From Chthoniobacterales bacterium (lineage in GTDB: Bacteria > Verrucomicrobiota > Verrucomicrobiia > Chthoniobacterales > UBA10450), in contig JACDGS010000027.1 in the NCBI GenBank assembly GCA_013821455.1, positions 1 through 55,718 on the forward strand: a stretch of 55,718 nt of DNA, given 5' to 3'. The notes under the pieces are model-generated. The model had not been told where the DNA came from and did not search any database. It worked only from the letters and a program-made list of their open reading frames with translations. The position numbers and the translations under genes were made by a program. This document shows, piece by piece, positions 33,852 through 41,841 of this stretch (its first letter is position 1; each line of letters begins with the position of its first letter).

Positions 33852-36626
33852 TCAAGGAAACGTCACAGCGAACTTCTCATTCGAGTAGGCGGAATCGATC
33901 GTTCCATTGGTAGCCCGAACCCTGTAATAATATCGTGTGTTAGGATCAAGGCCCGTGGTGTCGCTATAGCCTTGAACGTTGGCACTCACCTGCGTGATCT
34001 GAGCATAAGTGCCAGCTGCCGTTGTCTTCCGCTCGATCTTGTAGCCTGTCTCAGAGCTTGAGTTATCCGCCCAGGAAATGTCGATCCGATCGGAAGACAT
34101 GGCCGTGGGCGCGAGGGAGGTCGGTGTTGCCAAAAGCGTAGAGCCACTTATGGCGTTGGAAAAAGCAGAGTCTCCCGCCGAGTTGGTAGCAGAGACGCGG
34201 TAGTAGTACACCGTGCCGTCTTTAAGGGCACCATCTTTATCGGTGTAGGAGGTGATGTTAGCCACCGTCGTTTTGATGTCGGCATAGGTTCCTGTCGCAC
34301 CTGTCTTTCGCTGGATTCGGAAACCTGATTCATTATTAGAATTGTCAGTCCAGGAGAGGCTGACTTTGTCTGACAGGAGGGAGGTAATGCCGAGCCCGGA
34401 TGGTGCTGTGGGAAGACCGTGGAGCGTCGTAATCGGTTTCGCATTCGAATAAGCGGAGGTCGCGTTCGCATTGGACGCGCGCACCCTATACCAATACTTG
34501 GTCGCTTCACTAAGACCTGTGTCTGTGAAAGAGGTTGTATTGGCGCTCACCGTTGCAATCGGAGCGTAGTCTGTGTTCGTGATCGGGCTGCGCTCGATCG
34601 TAAAACCGCTTTCCGTCGCCGAGCGATCGGACCACGTCAGGATGACCTGAGATGAGGAGAGAGCCTGTGCGGTCAGGCTGGTGGGGGAATTGAGGACGGT
34701 CGTGGCTGGAAGTTCATTGGAAAAAGGAGAGTCTCCAGCCGAGTTCATGGCACACACCCGATAGTAATACAACGTGCCGTCTTTAAGGGCGCTATCGTTA
34801 TCAGTGTAGGAGGTGATGTTAGCCGCCGTGGTCTTGATGTCGGCATACGTTCCTGTAGCACCTGTTTTTCGCTGGATGCGGAAGCCTGATTCGTTGTCAG
34901 AGCCATCGATCCAGGAGAGGCTGACCTTGTTGGACAGGACGGAGGTAGTCTTGAGCCCGGATGGCGCGGTAGGAAGCTCATTGAGCGTTGTTGTTTGTTT
35001 GGTATTGGAGTAACCGGATGTGGTGTCGGCATTGTATGCGCGCACTCGATACCAGTACTTGGTCCCTTTGCTAAGGCCGGTATCTGTGAATGAGGTCGTG
35101 TTGGCGCTTACCGTTGCAATCGGCGTATAGTCCGTGTCGGTGACCGGGCTTCGCTCGATTGTAAAGCCGGTTTCAGTCGCTGAGCGGTCGGACCAGGTCA
35201 GGAGGATTTGAGAAGAGGAGACGGCCTGTGCCGTCAGGGCGGAGGGAGAAGTCAGAATGGTGGCGGCCGATGTTTCGTTAGAGTAGGTGGAAAGGCCCGC
35301 GGCATTAACCGCTGCGACCCGAAAGTAGTAATCGGTTCCCTCGCTTAGTTTGGTGACCGTGACGCTGGCTACGTTCGCGCCGAAAGTACTCAGAAGTTCA
35401 TAAGTGCCAGTTAGCCCGATTTTAGACTCGACCCGGTATCCGAGCTCATTATTCGCATTGTCATTCCAGGTAAGGACGATCGCCGCGGAGGAACTGGAGG
35501 TCGCATTGGCGCCGTCCGGGGCAGCGGGAAGCGGGGGAGTAGTGGCAAGAAGAGCATTCGCTGTATCGATGACAGAGCTCAGAGCCGGGTTGTTAAGATC
35601 CGACTCATAGATTTCCTGATACTGGGTCCCATAATGTGCGCCGGTCGTGACGGCTTGAAGGAGAACGGCCTCCGGGGAGGCCGGGACGCCACCGTTCATG
35701 CGACCCGTCGTATCGTTAGTTACATTCCAGAGCATTTGTGCCGCCACATTCGGGGTCTGATCGAAGAGGACCTGCCAGTTACCTAATGAGGTAGCATCAA
35801 TTGTTGGATCACCGGTGGTGGCAGAAAGTGAGTTCTTTTGCGTGATAAAGCGCCCGTAGGTCTGGGCCGCGTAATCCACCACTGTTGCGGCGAGATAGTT
35901 CGAGCCTGGATCGAGATCGGAGGAGCCGGAGCCGATCGCGAGGGTGACGTTCTGATTGGGGAATGCAGCCATCGTGGCATCGATGATGAGCTTGCCTGTG
36001 GCTATCATTGTCTCGGTGCTATAGCCCGCTGCCCGCCAGTTCACTATGTCTTCTGGGGTAGAGGGTATGTTCCAGTCACCGGTTATGGCGTTTGCGAACG
36101 AGCAAGCCACGACTTCGATGCTGGAGTGACCAGCGAAATGAGCGCCCGCCGCCGCAATCAGCGCCAGTTTCTTTTCGAGAAAAATCGGATCCCAGAAGAG
36201 AGGCATCGTAACGAGCTGCCCGTAGGTTGGTTGGTATGGGTTTTGATCGATGAATGAGAAGGTCTTGACATTGGGATTTGCCAGAAGCCAGTCGGGTACG
36301 TTCGCACCGCCTGAGTTGATGCGAAGAAGCACTTTCTTTCCATGGCTCTCTGCCTTGGACAGCTCACTGTCCACAGCCGACCAATCATATTCACCCTCGG
36401 TCGTCTCGAAGTCCCTCCCCCAGGAGCCTCCGAGATCGACTCCGACGATTCGCGGATCGTTCAGGATTTGATCTGGGAAGCCATCCTTTTCCGAGGGAGG
36501 CATGGAGAAGATGCCTTTCGGGATCGGCGGAACCGCAGCCTCTCCGAGGCAAATAAGGCAGATCATGAGGAGGCATGCGGTTATCCAGACGTTGAGTTTG
36601 CGGGTTGAGTTTCGGCGTTGGCGCAT
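33852..36626 (-). CDS. Secreted glycoside hydrolase-like protein with six fibronectin type III domains
   Basis: 924 residues from ATG 36626 (GTG 36632 possible). A signal peptide (WITACLLMICLICLGEA) is followed by a TIM-barrel-like domain at about 35-330: GVDLGGSWGRDFETTEGEYD, GKKVLLRINSGGANVPDWLL and a possible acidic catalytic region near SSIEVVACSF, reminiscent of GH42/GH5-type enzymes. Six FN3 repeats of ~90 residues follow (about 385-924), each ending in YYFRV/YYYRV-type strands and TYSN-like motifs. Repeats 2-3 and 4-5 are near copies of one another, indicating a recent two-domain duplication. Probably an extracellular polysaccharide-active or surface-binding protein. It is the only gene of the islet and lacks the genome's repeated motif. 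Confidence 0.75.
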   Translation of the reverse strand: MRQRRNSTRKLNVWITACLLMICLICLGEAAVPPIPKGIFSMPPSEKDGFPDQILNDPRIVGVDLGGSWGRDFETTEGEYDWSAVDSELSKAESHGKKVLLRINSGGANVPDWLLANPNVKTFSFIDQNPYQPTYGQLVTMPLFWDPIFLEKKLALIAAAGAHFAGHSSIEVVACSFANAITGDWNIPSTPEDIVNWRAAGYSTETMIATGKLIIDATMAAFPNQNVTLAIGSGSSDLDPGSNYLAATVVDYAAQTYGRFITQKNSLSATTGDPTIDATSLGNWQVLFDQTPNVAAQMLWNVTNDTTGRMNGGVPASPEAVLLQAVTTGAHYGTQYQEIYESDLNNPALSSVIDTANALLATTPPLPAAPDGANATSSSSAAIVLTWNDNANNELGYRVESKIGLTGTYELLSTFGANVASVTVTKLSEGTDYYFRVAAVNAAGLSTYSNETSAATILTSPSALTAQAVSSSQILLTWSDRSATETGFTIERSPVTDTDYTPIATVSANTTSFTDTGLSKGTKYWYRVRAYNADTTSGYSNTKQTTTLNELPTAPSGLKTTSVLSNKVSLSWIDGSDNESGFRIQRKTGATGTYADIKTTAANITSYTDNDSALKDGTLYYYRVCAMNSAGDSPFSNELPATTVLNSPTSLTAQALSSSQVILTWSDRSATESGFTIERSPITNTDYAPIATVSANTTSFTDTGLSEATKYWYRVRASNANATSAYSNAKPITTLHGLPTAPSGLGITSLLSDKVSLSWTDNSNNESGFRIQRKTGATGTYADIKTTVANITSYTDKDGALKDGTVYYYRVSATNSAGDSAFSNAISGSTLLATPTSLAPTAMSSDRIDISWADNSSSETGYKIERKTTAAGTYAQITQVSANVQGYSDTTGLDPNTRYYYRVRATNGTIDSAYSNEKFAVTFP

Positions 36627-36632
36627 AAACAC

Positions 36633-37087
36633 CGAAATGGAGCAGATGCGATACCAAAAGTATGGTAATTATAAAAGCTATTGTAATTATACTTAAGGGC
36701 TTTCGTTGGTTCCCGGCGCTTCTCGCCACGTAGCCGGGCGGTGGAGGCCGGACTTCATCGCAGCTTCTCGGCGCTCGCTAAGCCGGCTTTGCCGGCTATC
36801 GCTGGTTCCACGCAATAAGGCCTAGCCTTGCTCTTCTCGGCTCAAAACTTTGCCGATCAGAAGCATTGGCGGTGAAGAAGATGGCAGCATCGGTTGGTCT
36901 GATAGTCTCACCTCGCCAATTTCGTTTTTCGAGGCGACAAGGGCGTCATACAGGGGTTTAATTGGCTCAGGGACTGGCTGGCCTTGTGTCCAGCCTGGAT
37001 TCACAGTATCGGTATCAGATTTCAGTATCAAATTGATTCTTTTCGTGCCTAACGGTTCGTCGTAGGTGCCTTGGAGTCAGTCCTTAA
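36633..37087. other. Intergenic right part of the tRNA-Asn islet
   Basis: 455 bp with no gene. An AT-rich stretch (about 36655-36695) upstream of the FN3-protein gene probably holds its promoter. A perfect hairpin AGCCGGC-TTT-GCCGGCT lies at 36781-36797. One partial motif (GCCTAACGG) appears at about 37048. Confidence 0.45.
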
Positions 37088-37159
37088 TCCAGCGTAGCTC
37101 AGTGGTAGAGCGATCGGCTGTTAACCGATTGGTCGTAGGTTCGAATCCTACCGCTGGAG
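37088..37159 (+). tRNA. tRNA-Asn (GTT)
   Basis: Acceptor TCCAGCG / CGCTGGA with discriminator G, D arm GCTCAGTGGTAGAGC, anticodon stem ATCGG/CCGAT with loop CTGTTAA, T arm GTAGGTTCGAATCCTAC. Intact 72-nt gene; its first 35 bp are repeated at 33584-33618. Confidence 0.95.
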
Positions 37160-37439
37160 CCCCTCACGATGCTGCAGCTCTCTCCCGCCGTGAGAATCAT
37201 CCCAGATTTCACATCGCGAGGCGGGTTCGCAAAGTGACGATGTTTTTGAGATCTACAGGCATTGTCCCACGTGTTTTCGGTTGACTTCTGGTCATGGGTG
37301 GCCTGCGGCGTGCACACTTCGGCTTCGCGATGGGAAGAGATGTCCTTGCTGAGCGCGCGTAGCGAAACATGATTTCGATCGAATTCCGGATTTGCTTTGC
37401 TTCGCGCCGCGCCGGCGGCGACGTGCAGTCCTTGTCTCG

Positions 37440-37600
37440 TTAGGCGATTCGCACCATTGACCCAGACGGCGTGATCTGGGCTTCGATTTCGTCGATCGAC
37501 TTTTCACCAAAGGTGAGGCTGGAACTTTCCAAGTCCTTGCGAAGCTGGTCGTGATATTCATAGCGTTTTCCACGCCAGGGCGGGAGGCCTTCAGCAAGGC
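37440..37600 (-). pseudogene. C-terminal fragment of an unidentified gene
   Basis: A minus-strand frame reads GLPPWRGKRYEYHDQLRKDL then ESSSLTFGEKSIDEIEAQIT and ends MVRIA at a TAA that lies in a GCCTAACGA copy. The composition looks like a real protein end, but no start codon is present in frame. I could not name the family. It lies just outside the tRNA-Asn islet. Confidence 0.4.
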
Positions 37601-37685
37601 CCAGGAGACATCGAGGTAAGTGATGTGAAATGGTCAGTCGGGGCGAATTAAGCGGCAGTCTTTTACTCGTTAGGGCGCGCCTCTA

Positions 37686-37928
37686 CTAGAGGCGCGGCCA
37701 TTCCCCAGCGAGCCAGACGAAAACGGAGCGCAGTCGTGCAACATCCGAAACCATTGACGCCAACGCTGGGATTAAGCTTGGAGTGTATTGATAATCCGGG
37801 TGGATCATCACGACGATGTCCGCCCCGGCTGCGAGAGCCAGCCGGTAACATGTTTTTTGGTTGCCGCCATAGCCGCGGTTGAGCGGATGCACTTCCACCT
37901 GCACCGACCAGTCGCTTTCGCGAAGCAC
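37686..37928 (-). pseudogene. Fragment of a family 2 glycosyltransferase
   Basis: [20 protein letters not shown] then [20 protein letters not shown] matches the nucleotide-sugar binding core of GT2 (dolichol-phosphate mannosyltransferase-like) enzymes, with the NRGYGG and HPDYQY segments. The N-terminal start and the catalytic C-terminal part are missing, and the frame after SMV is unrelated. A hydrophobic fragment (GWLGGLLLVVMTLLAW) just upstream is in another frame. Debris of a transferred or decayed gene. Confidence 0.6.
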
Positions 37929-38058
37929 TGCGCTCGACCACTACCTTCTGCCAAGCCAGTAGCGTCATCACAACCAGGAGCAGGCCGCCCAGCCAACCTG
38001 GCTGCCGCAAGAACCACGGCCGCGGAGAAAGCGCTCCTGATTTTCTCTTCTCCGGCTC

Positions 38059-38109
38059 ATTCGTTAGGCGGTGTTTCCTCGATCAATCTGCGCGCTTCTT
38101 GCCTAACGA
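38059..38109. repeat. Inverted pair of the repeated motif, 10-bp arms
   Basis: TTCGTTAGGC (38059-38068) and GCCTAACGAA (38100-38109), 31-nt spacer, overlapping the stop codon of the uracil-DNA glycosylase gene. Possible terminator-like stem with a large loop. Confidence 0.6.
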
Positions 38110-38861
38110 AAATAGGCGCGCTGTTTTTCGCTGATCGGGCGTTCGAGCCGCTCGAGCACGAGGAGCATATCTTCCCAGACCTTTCGCTTCTCCGTGTTGC
38201 TCTGATTTCGAAGCAGGTAGGACGGATGATAGGTGATCATGAGCGGCGTCTCGCGATAGCTGTGCCAGCGGCCGCGGAGCTGCCCCATCGCTTCGCGCTT
38301 TTCCAGTAATCCCTCGACGGCCGTGGCGCCGAGCGCGACGAGGACGCGGGGCTGAATGATCTCGATCTGCTCGGTCAGGTATGGCAGACAGGTCGCCATC
38401 TCGTGAGGCGTAGGCGGTCGATTGCCGGCGCTTCGTCCCGGCGTGTCAGGCCGGCACTTGAGGACGTTCGCGATATAAACATCGTCACGGCTGAAGCCCA
38501 TGGCGGAAATGATTTTAGTCAGCAGTTGACCGGCGCGCCCGACGAACGGCTCGCCTAAGCGGTCTTCATCGGCGCCGGGTGCTTCACCGATGAACATCAG
38601 TTCGGCATCGTAATTTCCAACTCCGAAAACGGTCTGAGTGCGCGACTGCGCGAGGTGAGGGCACCGCAGGCAAGTGGAAACACGCGCGCGCAGCGGCTCG
38701 AGCCGTCCCCCTTTGTTACTGGAATCCAGGTGAACCGGGACTGTCGTTAGGCGAAGCCGGGCGAGCGCCGCGATACTCGCGCGCGGACGATGGTCGCTCT
38801 CCTGCTCAAGCCGCTCGAGCGATCCGAGGACTTGGTCGAGAGCGCGCAAAAATTCACTCAT
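38103..38861 (-). CDS. Family 4 uracil-DNA glycosylase
   Basis: 252 residues from MSEFLRALDQVLGSL at 38861; a longer frame reaches 39044 but carries no family sequence. It excises uracil from DNA. LRARVSTCLRCPHL and the later Cys residue (VLKCRP) are Fe-S cluster ligands. FGVGNYDAELMFIGEAPGAD is motif A with catalytic residues, and YIANVLKCRPDTPG and the final ITYHPSYLLRN (motif B) complete it. The TAG stop is in a TCGTTAGGC copy. It is divergent from queA with about 60 bp between starts. Confidence 0.9.
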   Translation of the reverse strand: MSEFLRALDQVLGSLERLEQESDHRPRASIAALARLRLTTVPVHLDSSNKGGRLEPLRARVSTCLRCPHLAQSRTQTVFGVGNYDAELMFIGEAPGADEDRLGEPFVGRAGQLLTKIISAMGFSRDDVYIANVLKCRPDTPGRSAGNRPPTPHEMATCLPYLTEQIEIIQPRVLVALGATAVEGLLEKREAMGQLRGRWHSYRETPLMITYHPSYLLRNQSNTEKRKVWEDMLLVLERLERPISEKQRAYFR

Positions 38862-38920
38862 GCTGCGAAGCACTTTGAAGGTTTTGCGCGGCCCGGCAAT
38901 TCCTTTGATGATGTTCGGGA

Positions 38921-39904
38921 ATGAGCACGCTCCTGGGGGATTATGAGTTCGACCTGCCGGAGGATTTGATCGCGCAACGCCCGCTGCCGCAGCGCGAAGA
39001 CTCGCGCATGATGGTCGTCGATCGCGCGGGCGGGACGATCGCACATCGGCATTTTGCGGAGTTGCCGGAGTTCGTTAGGCCGAAGGAGTTGCTGGTTTTG
39101 AACGATACGCGGGTGCTTCCGGCGCGCCGCTTTTCCGACGACGGAGCGATCGAGTTTTTGTTTCTCGAACAAGTGAGCGAGCTGAGCTGGAAGTGCCTCG
39201 TAAAACCGGGACGAAAAATGCGCGTCGGCGCCGTCGTACTCCTCAATGGAATTCGCGGCTGGGTGGAAAAGATTTTCGAAGAAGGTGAGAGACTCGTTCG
39301 GTTCGAGCGCGCGATCGATCCGTATCGCGGGGGCCAGATTCCGTTGCCGCCCTACCTCAATCGCGCAGCCGACGCGGAGGATGCGGCGCGCTATCAGACC
39401 GTCTATGCCAGCGTACCCGGAGCGGTCGCGGCGCCAACGGCGGGTTTGCACTTCACGCCGGAAATCCTCGAGCGGCTGCCACACACATTTGTGACTCTAC
39501 ATGTCGGCACGGGAACTTTTCGCCCCGTGCAAAGTGAAACGATAGAAGAGCATCGCATGCATGCGGAGCGTTACGCGATCACGGAAGAGGCCGCGAGCGC
39601 GATCAACGCTGCGGAACATCTCCTCGCGGTCGGAACCACTTCCGTCCGCGTGCTGGAAGCGGCCGCGCGGCCTAACGACGGCCGGCTCGTCGCGCAGGAA
39701 GGCGCAACCGACATCTTCATTTATCCGCCCTACCAATTTAGGGCCGTCGATCGGCTGCTGACGAATTTCCATCTCCCGCGTTCGACTTTGCTCATGTTGA
39801 TCAGCGCGTTTGCCGGACGGGAATTGATCTTGCGGGCCTACACCGAGGCGGTACGGGAACGCTATCGCTTTTACAGCTACGGCGATTGCATGCTGATCCT
39901 CTAA
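38921..39904 (+). CDS. queA: S-adenosylmethionine:tRNA ribosyltransferase-isomerase
   Basis: 327 residues. It adds the cyclopentenediol precursor from SAM to preQ1 in tRNA during queuosine synthesis. YEFDLPEDLIAQRPLPQRED is the start signature. LVLNDTRVLPARR, VAAPTAGLHFTPE and HVGTGTFRPVQSE are active-site segments, and NFHLPRSTLLMLISAFAG is near the end. Full length. No tgt or queC-E genes nearby. Confidence 0.95.
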   Translation: MSTLLGDYEFDLPEDLIAQRPLPQREDSRMMVVDRAGGTIAHRHFAELPEFVRPKELLVLNDTRVLPARRFSDDGAIEFLFLEQVSELSWKCLVKPGRKMRVGAVVLLNGIRGWVEKIFEEGERLVRFERAIDPYRGGQIPLPPYLNRAADAEDAARYQTVYASVPGAVAAPTAGLHFTPEILERLPHTFVTLHVGTGTFRPVQSETIEEHRMHAERYAITEEAASAINAAEHLLAVGTTSVRVLEAAARPNDGRLVAQEGATDIFIYPPYQFRAVDRLLTNFHLPRSTLLMLISAFAGRELILRAYTEAVRERYRFYSYGDCMLIL

Positions 39905-40056
39905 GCCCCTGCGACGTTTGGCCCTCCTCCCGTTCGAGTTTTCTCTACACCGTTGGCTGTGCGCGAGCGGAGGGGGAGGATGCTTAACGCTTGAGCGCGC
40001 CTGAAAGCTGGCTTGCCTTGGCCAGGGAACGCACGAGCCTAACGAACAGACTTCTC

Positions 40057-40458
40057 ATGCCTAACGACGACGCCGAAAATTCCGAGCAGCCGAAAGGCGA
40101 ACTGGTCATCCGCACGATCGCGATGCCGGCCGACACCAACCCCAACGGCGATATCTTTGGCGGTTGGCTGATGGCGCAGATGGATTTGGGCAGCGGCATT
40201 CTCGCCTCGAAAATGGCTAAGACCCGCGTGGTCACCGTCGCGGTGGAGGGCATGTCATTTCTCCAGCCGGTGAAGGTGGGCGATACGGTGGCGTGTTACG
40301 CCTGGGTCGAATCGGTCGGCCGCACCTCGATGAAGATTCCCGTCGAAGTGTGGGTGCAACGTTACATGCACACCGAGCAGACGCGCGTCACGCGCGCGGT
40401 CTTCACTTACGTCGCGGTCGATCCGTCAGGCCGTCCCGTGCCCGTGGAGCGTCTTTAG
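40057..40458 (+). CDS. Acyl-CoA thioesterase, YciA-like hotdog fold
   Basis: 133 residues from ATG 40057 (MPNDDAEN); a TTG at 39991 gives a longer N-terminus. ADTNPNGDIFGGWLMAQMDL contains the catalytic Asn-Gly-Asp motif of the 4HBT/YciA group, and FLQPVKVGDTVACYA is the second hotdog strand. It hydrolyses acyl-CoA. A motif copy overlaps the start codon (ATGCCTAACGA). Confidence 0.88.
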   Translation: MPNDDAENSEQPKGELVIRTIAMPADTNPNGDIFGGWLMAQMDLGSGILASKMAKTRVVTVAVEGMSFLQPVKVGDTVACYAWVESVGRTSMKIPVEVWVQRYMHTEQTRVTRAVFTYVAVDPSGRPVPVERL

Positions 40459-40470
40459 TTCGTTAGGCAA

Positions 40471-40719
40471 CTACGGAACATTTTCCGCCACGGCTTGCGG
40501 TCCGGAAGACTCCATCGGCTCGGTTGTTGTCACAGGCATCTGGGGATGGTGGGAATGGAACAGCTTTTGTTGAGCGACACGGTTCCGGCTCGATTTGCGG
40601 ATATATTTTTCGTAAGCCGCCTGCTGGCGCCCGCTTTTCGTAAAACTGGAACAGCCGGTTAAGAAGAGGAAGGCCAGAGCAATCGCGACGCTGCCTGGTC
40701 GAGAAAAGTTCGTGTTCAA
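40471..40719 (-). CDS. Small lipoprotein
   Basis: 82 residues from a TTG at 40719, which overlaps the stop of the upstream cNMP-binding gene (TTGA). Hydrophobic segment VAIALAFLFLTGCSS with a lipobox LTGC places it as a lipoprotein. The mature part is basic (KSGRQQAAYEKYIRKSSRNR) and ends in a Thr/Pro/Glu tail. No family recognised; the overlap suggests coupled expression with the upstream gene. Confidence 0.6.
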   Translation of the reverse strand: MNTNFSRPGSVAIALAFLFLTGCSSFTKSGRQQAAYEKYIRKSSRNRVAQQKLFHSHHPQMPVTTTEPMESSGPQAVAENVP

Positions 40720-41744
40720 CTCGCCTCCATCTTCGCGAGCGCGACGGAATTCTCGATCGTGACGAGACCGTTGCGAACCATTTCCTCGACCGCTTTGTAG
40801 ATTTTTAGATCGCAGAAATTGTTCGCGCGACAAAGCTCGCCCAGTTTAGCGGGCTGGTTGTAAATGTGTTGCCAGATCGCTTCCGCCACGCGGCGCAAGT
40901 CTGCCAGTGCGGCGTTGTCCCAGAGCAGGTTGACCTCTTTACGGCGCACTTTGGCCGCATCGTTAGGCAGACGTTTGCGCACATCGTCGAACTCGTCGCG
41001 CATGTGGATGGCGCTGATGAGCAGTTCATCAGCCTGGTGCTTCAGCGCGCTTTCCTTGCCTGGGGATTTTCGCTCGGGCCCGTTGGCAAATGAAAAAGTT
41101 GCGGCCTGGTCGTCGTGCAGAAAAAGCTGCCAGAACGCTTCTTCGCCGGTGAGATGTTCGAAGCGACCCCAGCGCGGAGTGCCGCTTGCGAAAAAGAATT
41201 CGGAGATTTTTTCCCCCTCGTTGTTCGCGATCGTGAGGAGCCCGGTTTGTTTCGAATGCAGGATAGTTTGGTAAATCGTGACCACGTCGAAATTGGCGAG
41301 GCTGCCGGTGAGTTCGAGCGCGGGCGCCTGCGAGCGCACGAGTTCCGAAGTTTGAAAAAGACGGGTGGCCAGCCTCTCGCAGAGGAAAAGAAAAAACGAC
41401 GGCACCTTGCGGAGCAGTTCCGGGAAATCGCTGCGGCGAAAGCATTGCACACTCAGCTGGGCACGAGCTTGCGCGGAGTGATCCCGCGGCTGGCCCCGCA
41501 AAGGGCCGGCGGCGCCGAAGAGGTCGCCCCGCGAGAGGACGATTTCCGGAATGCCCGAACGCCTTCCGGCTGAGAGTTCCACCACGCCGCGATTGATGAT
41601 GAAGAACTCTTCCGCTTCGTCGCCGGCTGAGTAGATGCGCTCGCCCTCGACAAAATGCCTCACCTGCGAGAGTGCGCCGATGGCCTTGAGCTCAATCGGG
41701 CGCAGCGAAGTGCAATAGGCGAAGAAAGCGCGATGCTTCACCAT
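40716..41744 (-). CDS. Cyclic-nucleotide-binding domain plus DUF4388 protein
   Basis: 342 residues from MVKHRAFFAYCTSLRPIELK at 41744 (a longer frame to 41813 is Cys-rich and unlikely). The N-terminal cNMP-binding beta roll (FVEGERIYSAGDEAEEFFII, GVVELSAGR, LSRGDLFGAAGPLRG) is followed at about 150-260 by a DUF4388 domain (GSLANFDVVTIYQTILHSKQ TGLLTI, FASGTPRWGRF). The C-terminal helical region (VRRKEVNLLWDNAA...) may be winged helix. DUF4388 proteins are linked with gliding/social motility regulators in myxobacteria and similar phyla. Likely a sensory protein rather than a classical CRP, as no clear HTH recognition helix is seen. Confidence 0.8.
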   Translation of the reverse strand: MVKHRAFFAYCTSLRPIELKAIGALSQVRHFVEGERIYSAGDEAEEFFIINRGVVELSAGRRSGIPEIVLSRGDLFGAAGPLRGQPRDHSAQARAQLSVQCFRRSDFPELLRKVPSFFLFLCERLATRLFQTSELVRSQAPALELTGSLANFDVVTIYQTILHSKQTGLLTIANNEGEKISEFFFASGTPRWGRFEHLTGEEAFWQLFLHDDQAATFSFANGPERKSPGKESALKHQADELLISAIHMRDEFDDVRKRLPNDAAKVRRKEVNLLWDNAALADLRRVAEAIWQHIYNQPAKLGELCRANNFCDLKIYKAVEEMVRNGLVTIENSVALAKMEAS

Positions 41745-41841
41745 CGCCTGTATAGCAAGACCCGTGCAGCGCTTGCAGAAAATGCATGAGCATGTGCCAA
41801 CCGCGCCTTCCAAGCAGCTCGCGTAACGGCTAATTCTCTCT

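Noticed and set aside
36781-36797. GC-rich hairpin AGCCGGC-TTT-GCCGGCT as the terminator of the FN3-protein gene
   Set aside because: It lies upstream of that minus-strand gene's start, not after its stop, so it cannot terminate it.
37292-37597. 101-codon minus-strand frame as a complete gene
   Set aside because: Its Arg/Ser-rich translation is a shifted reading of the more protein-like frame ending at 37440 (SIDEIEAQITPSGSMVRIA), which was listed as a fragment instead.
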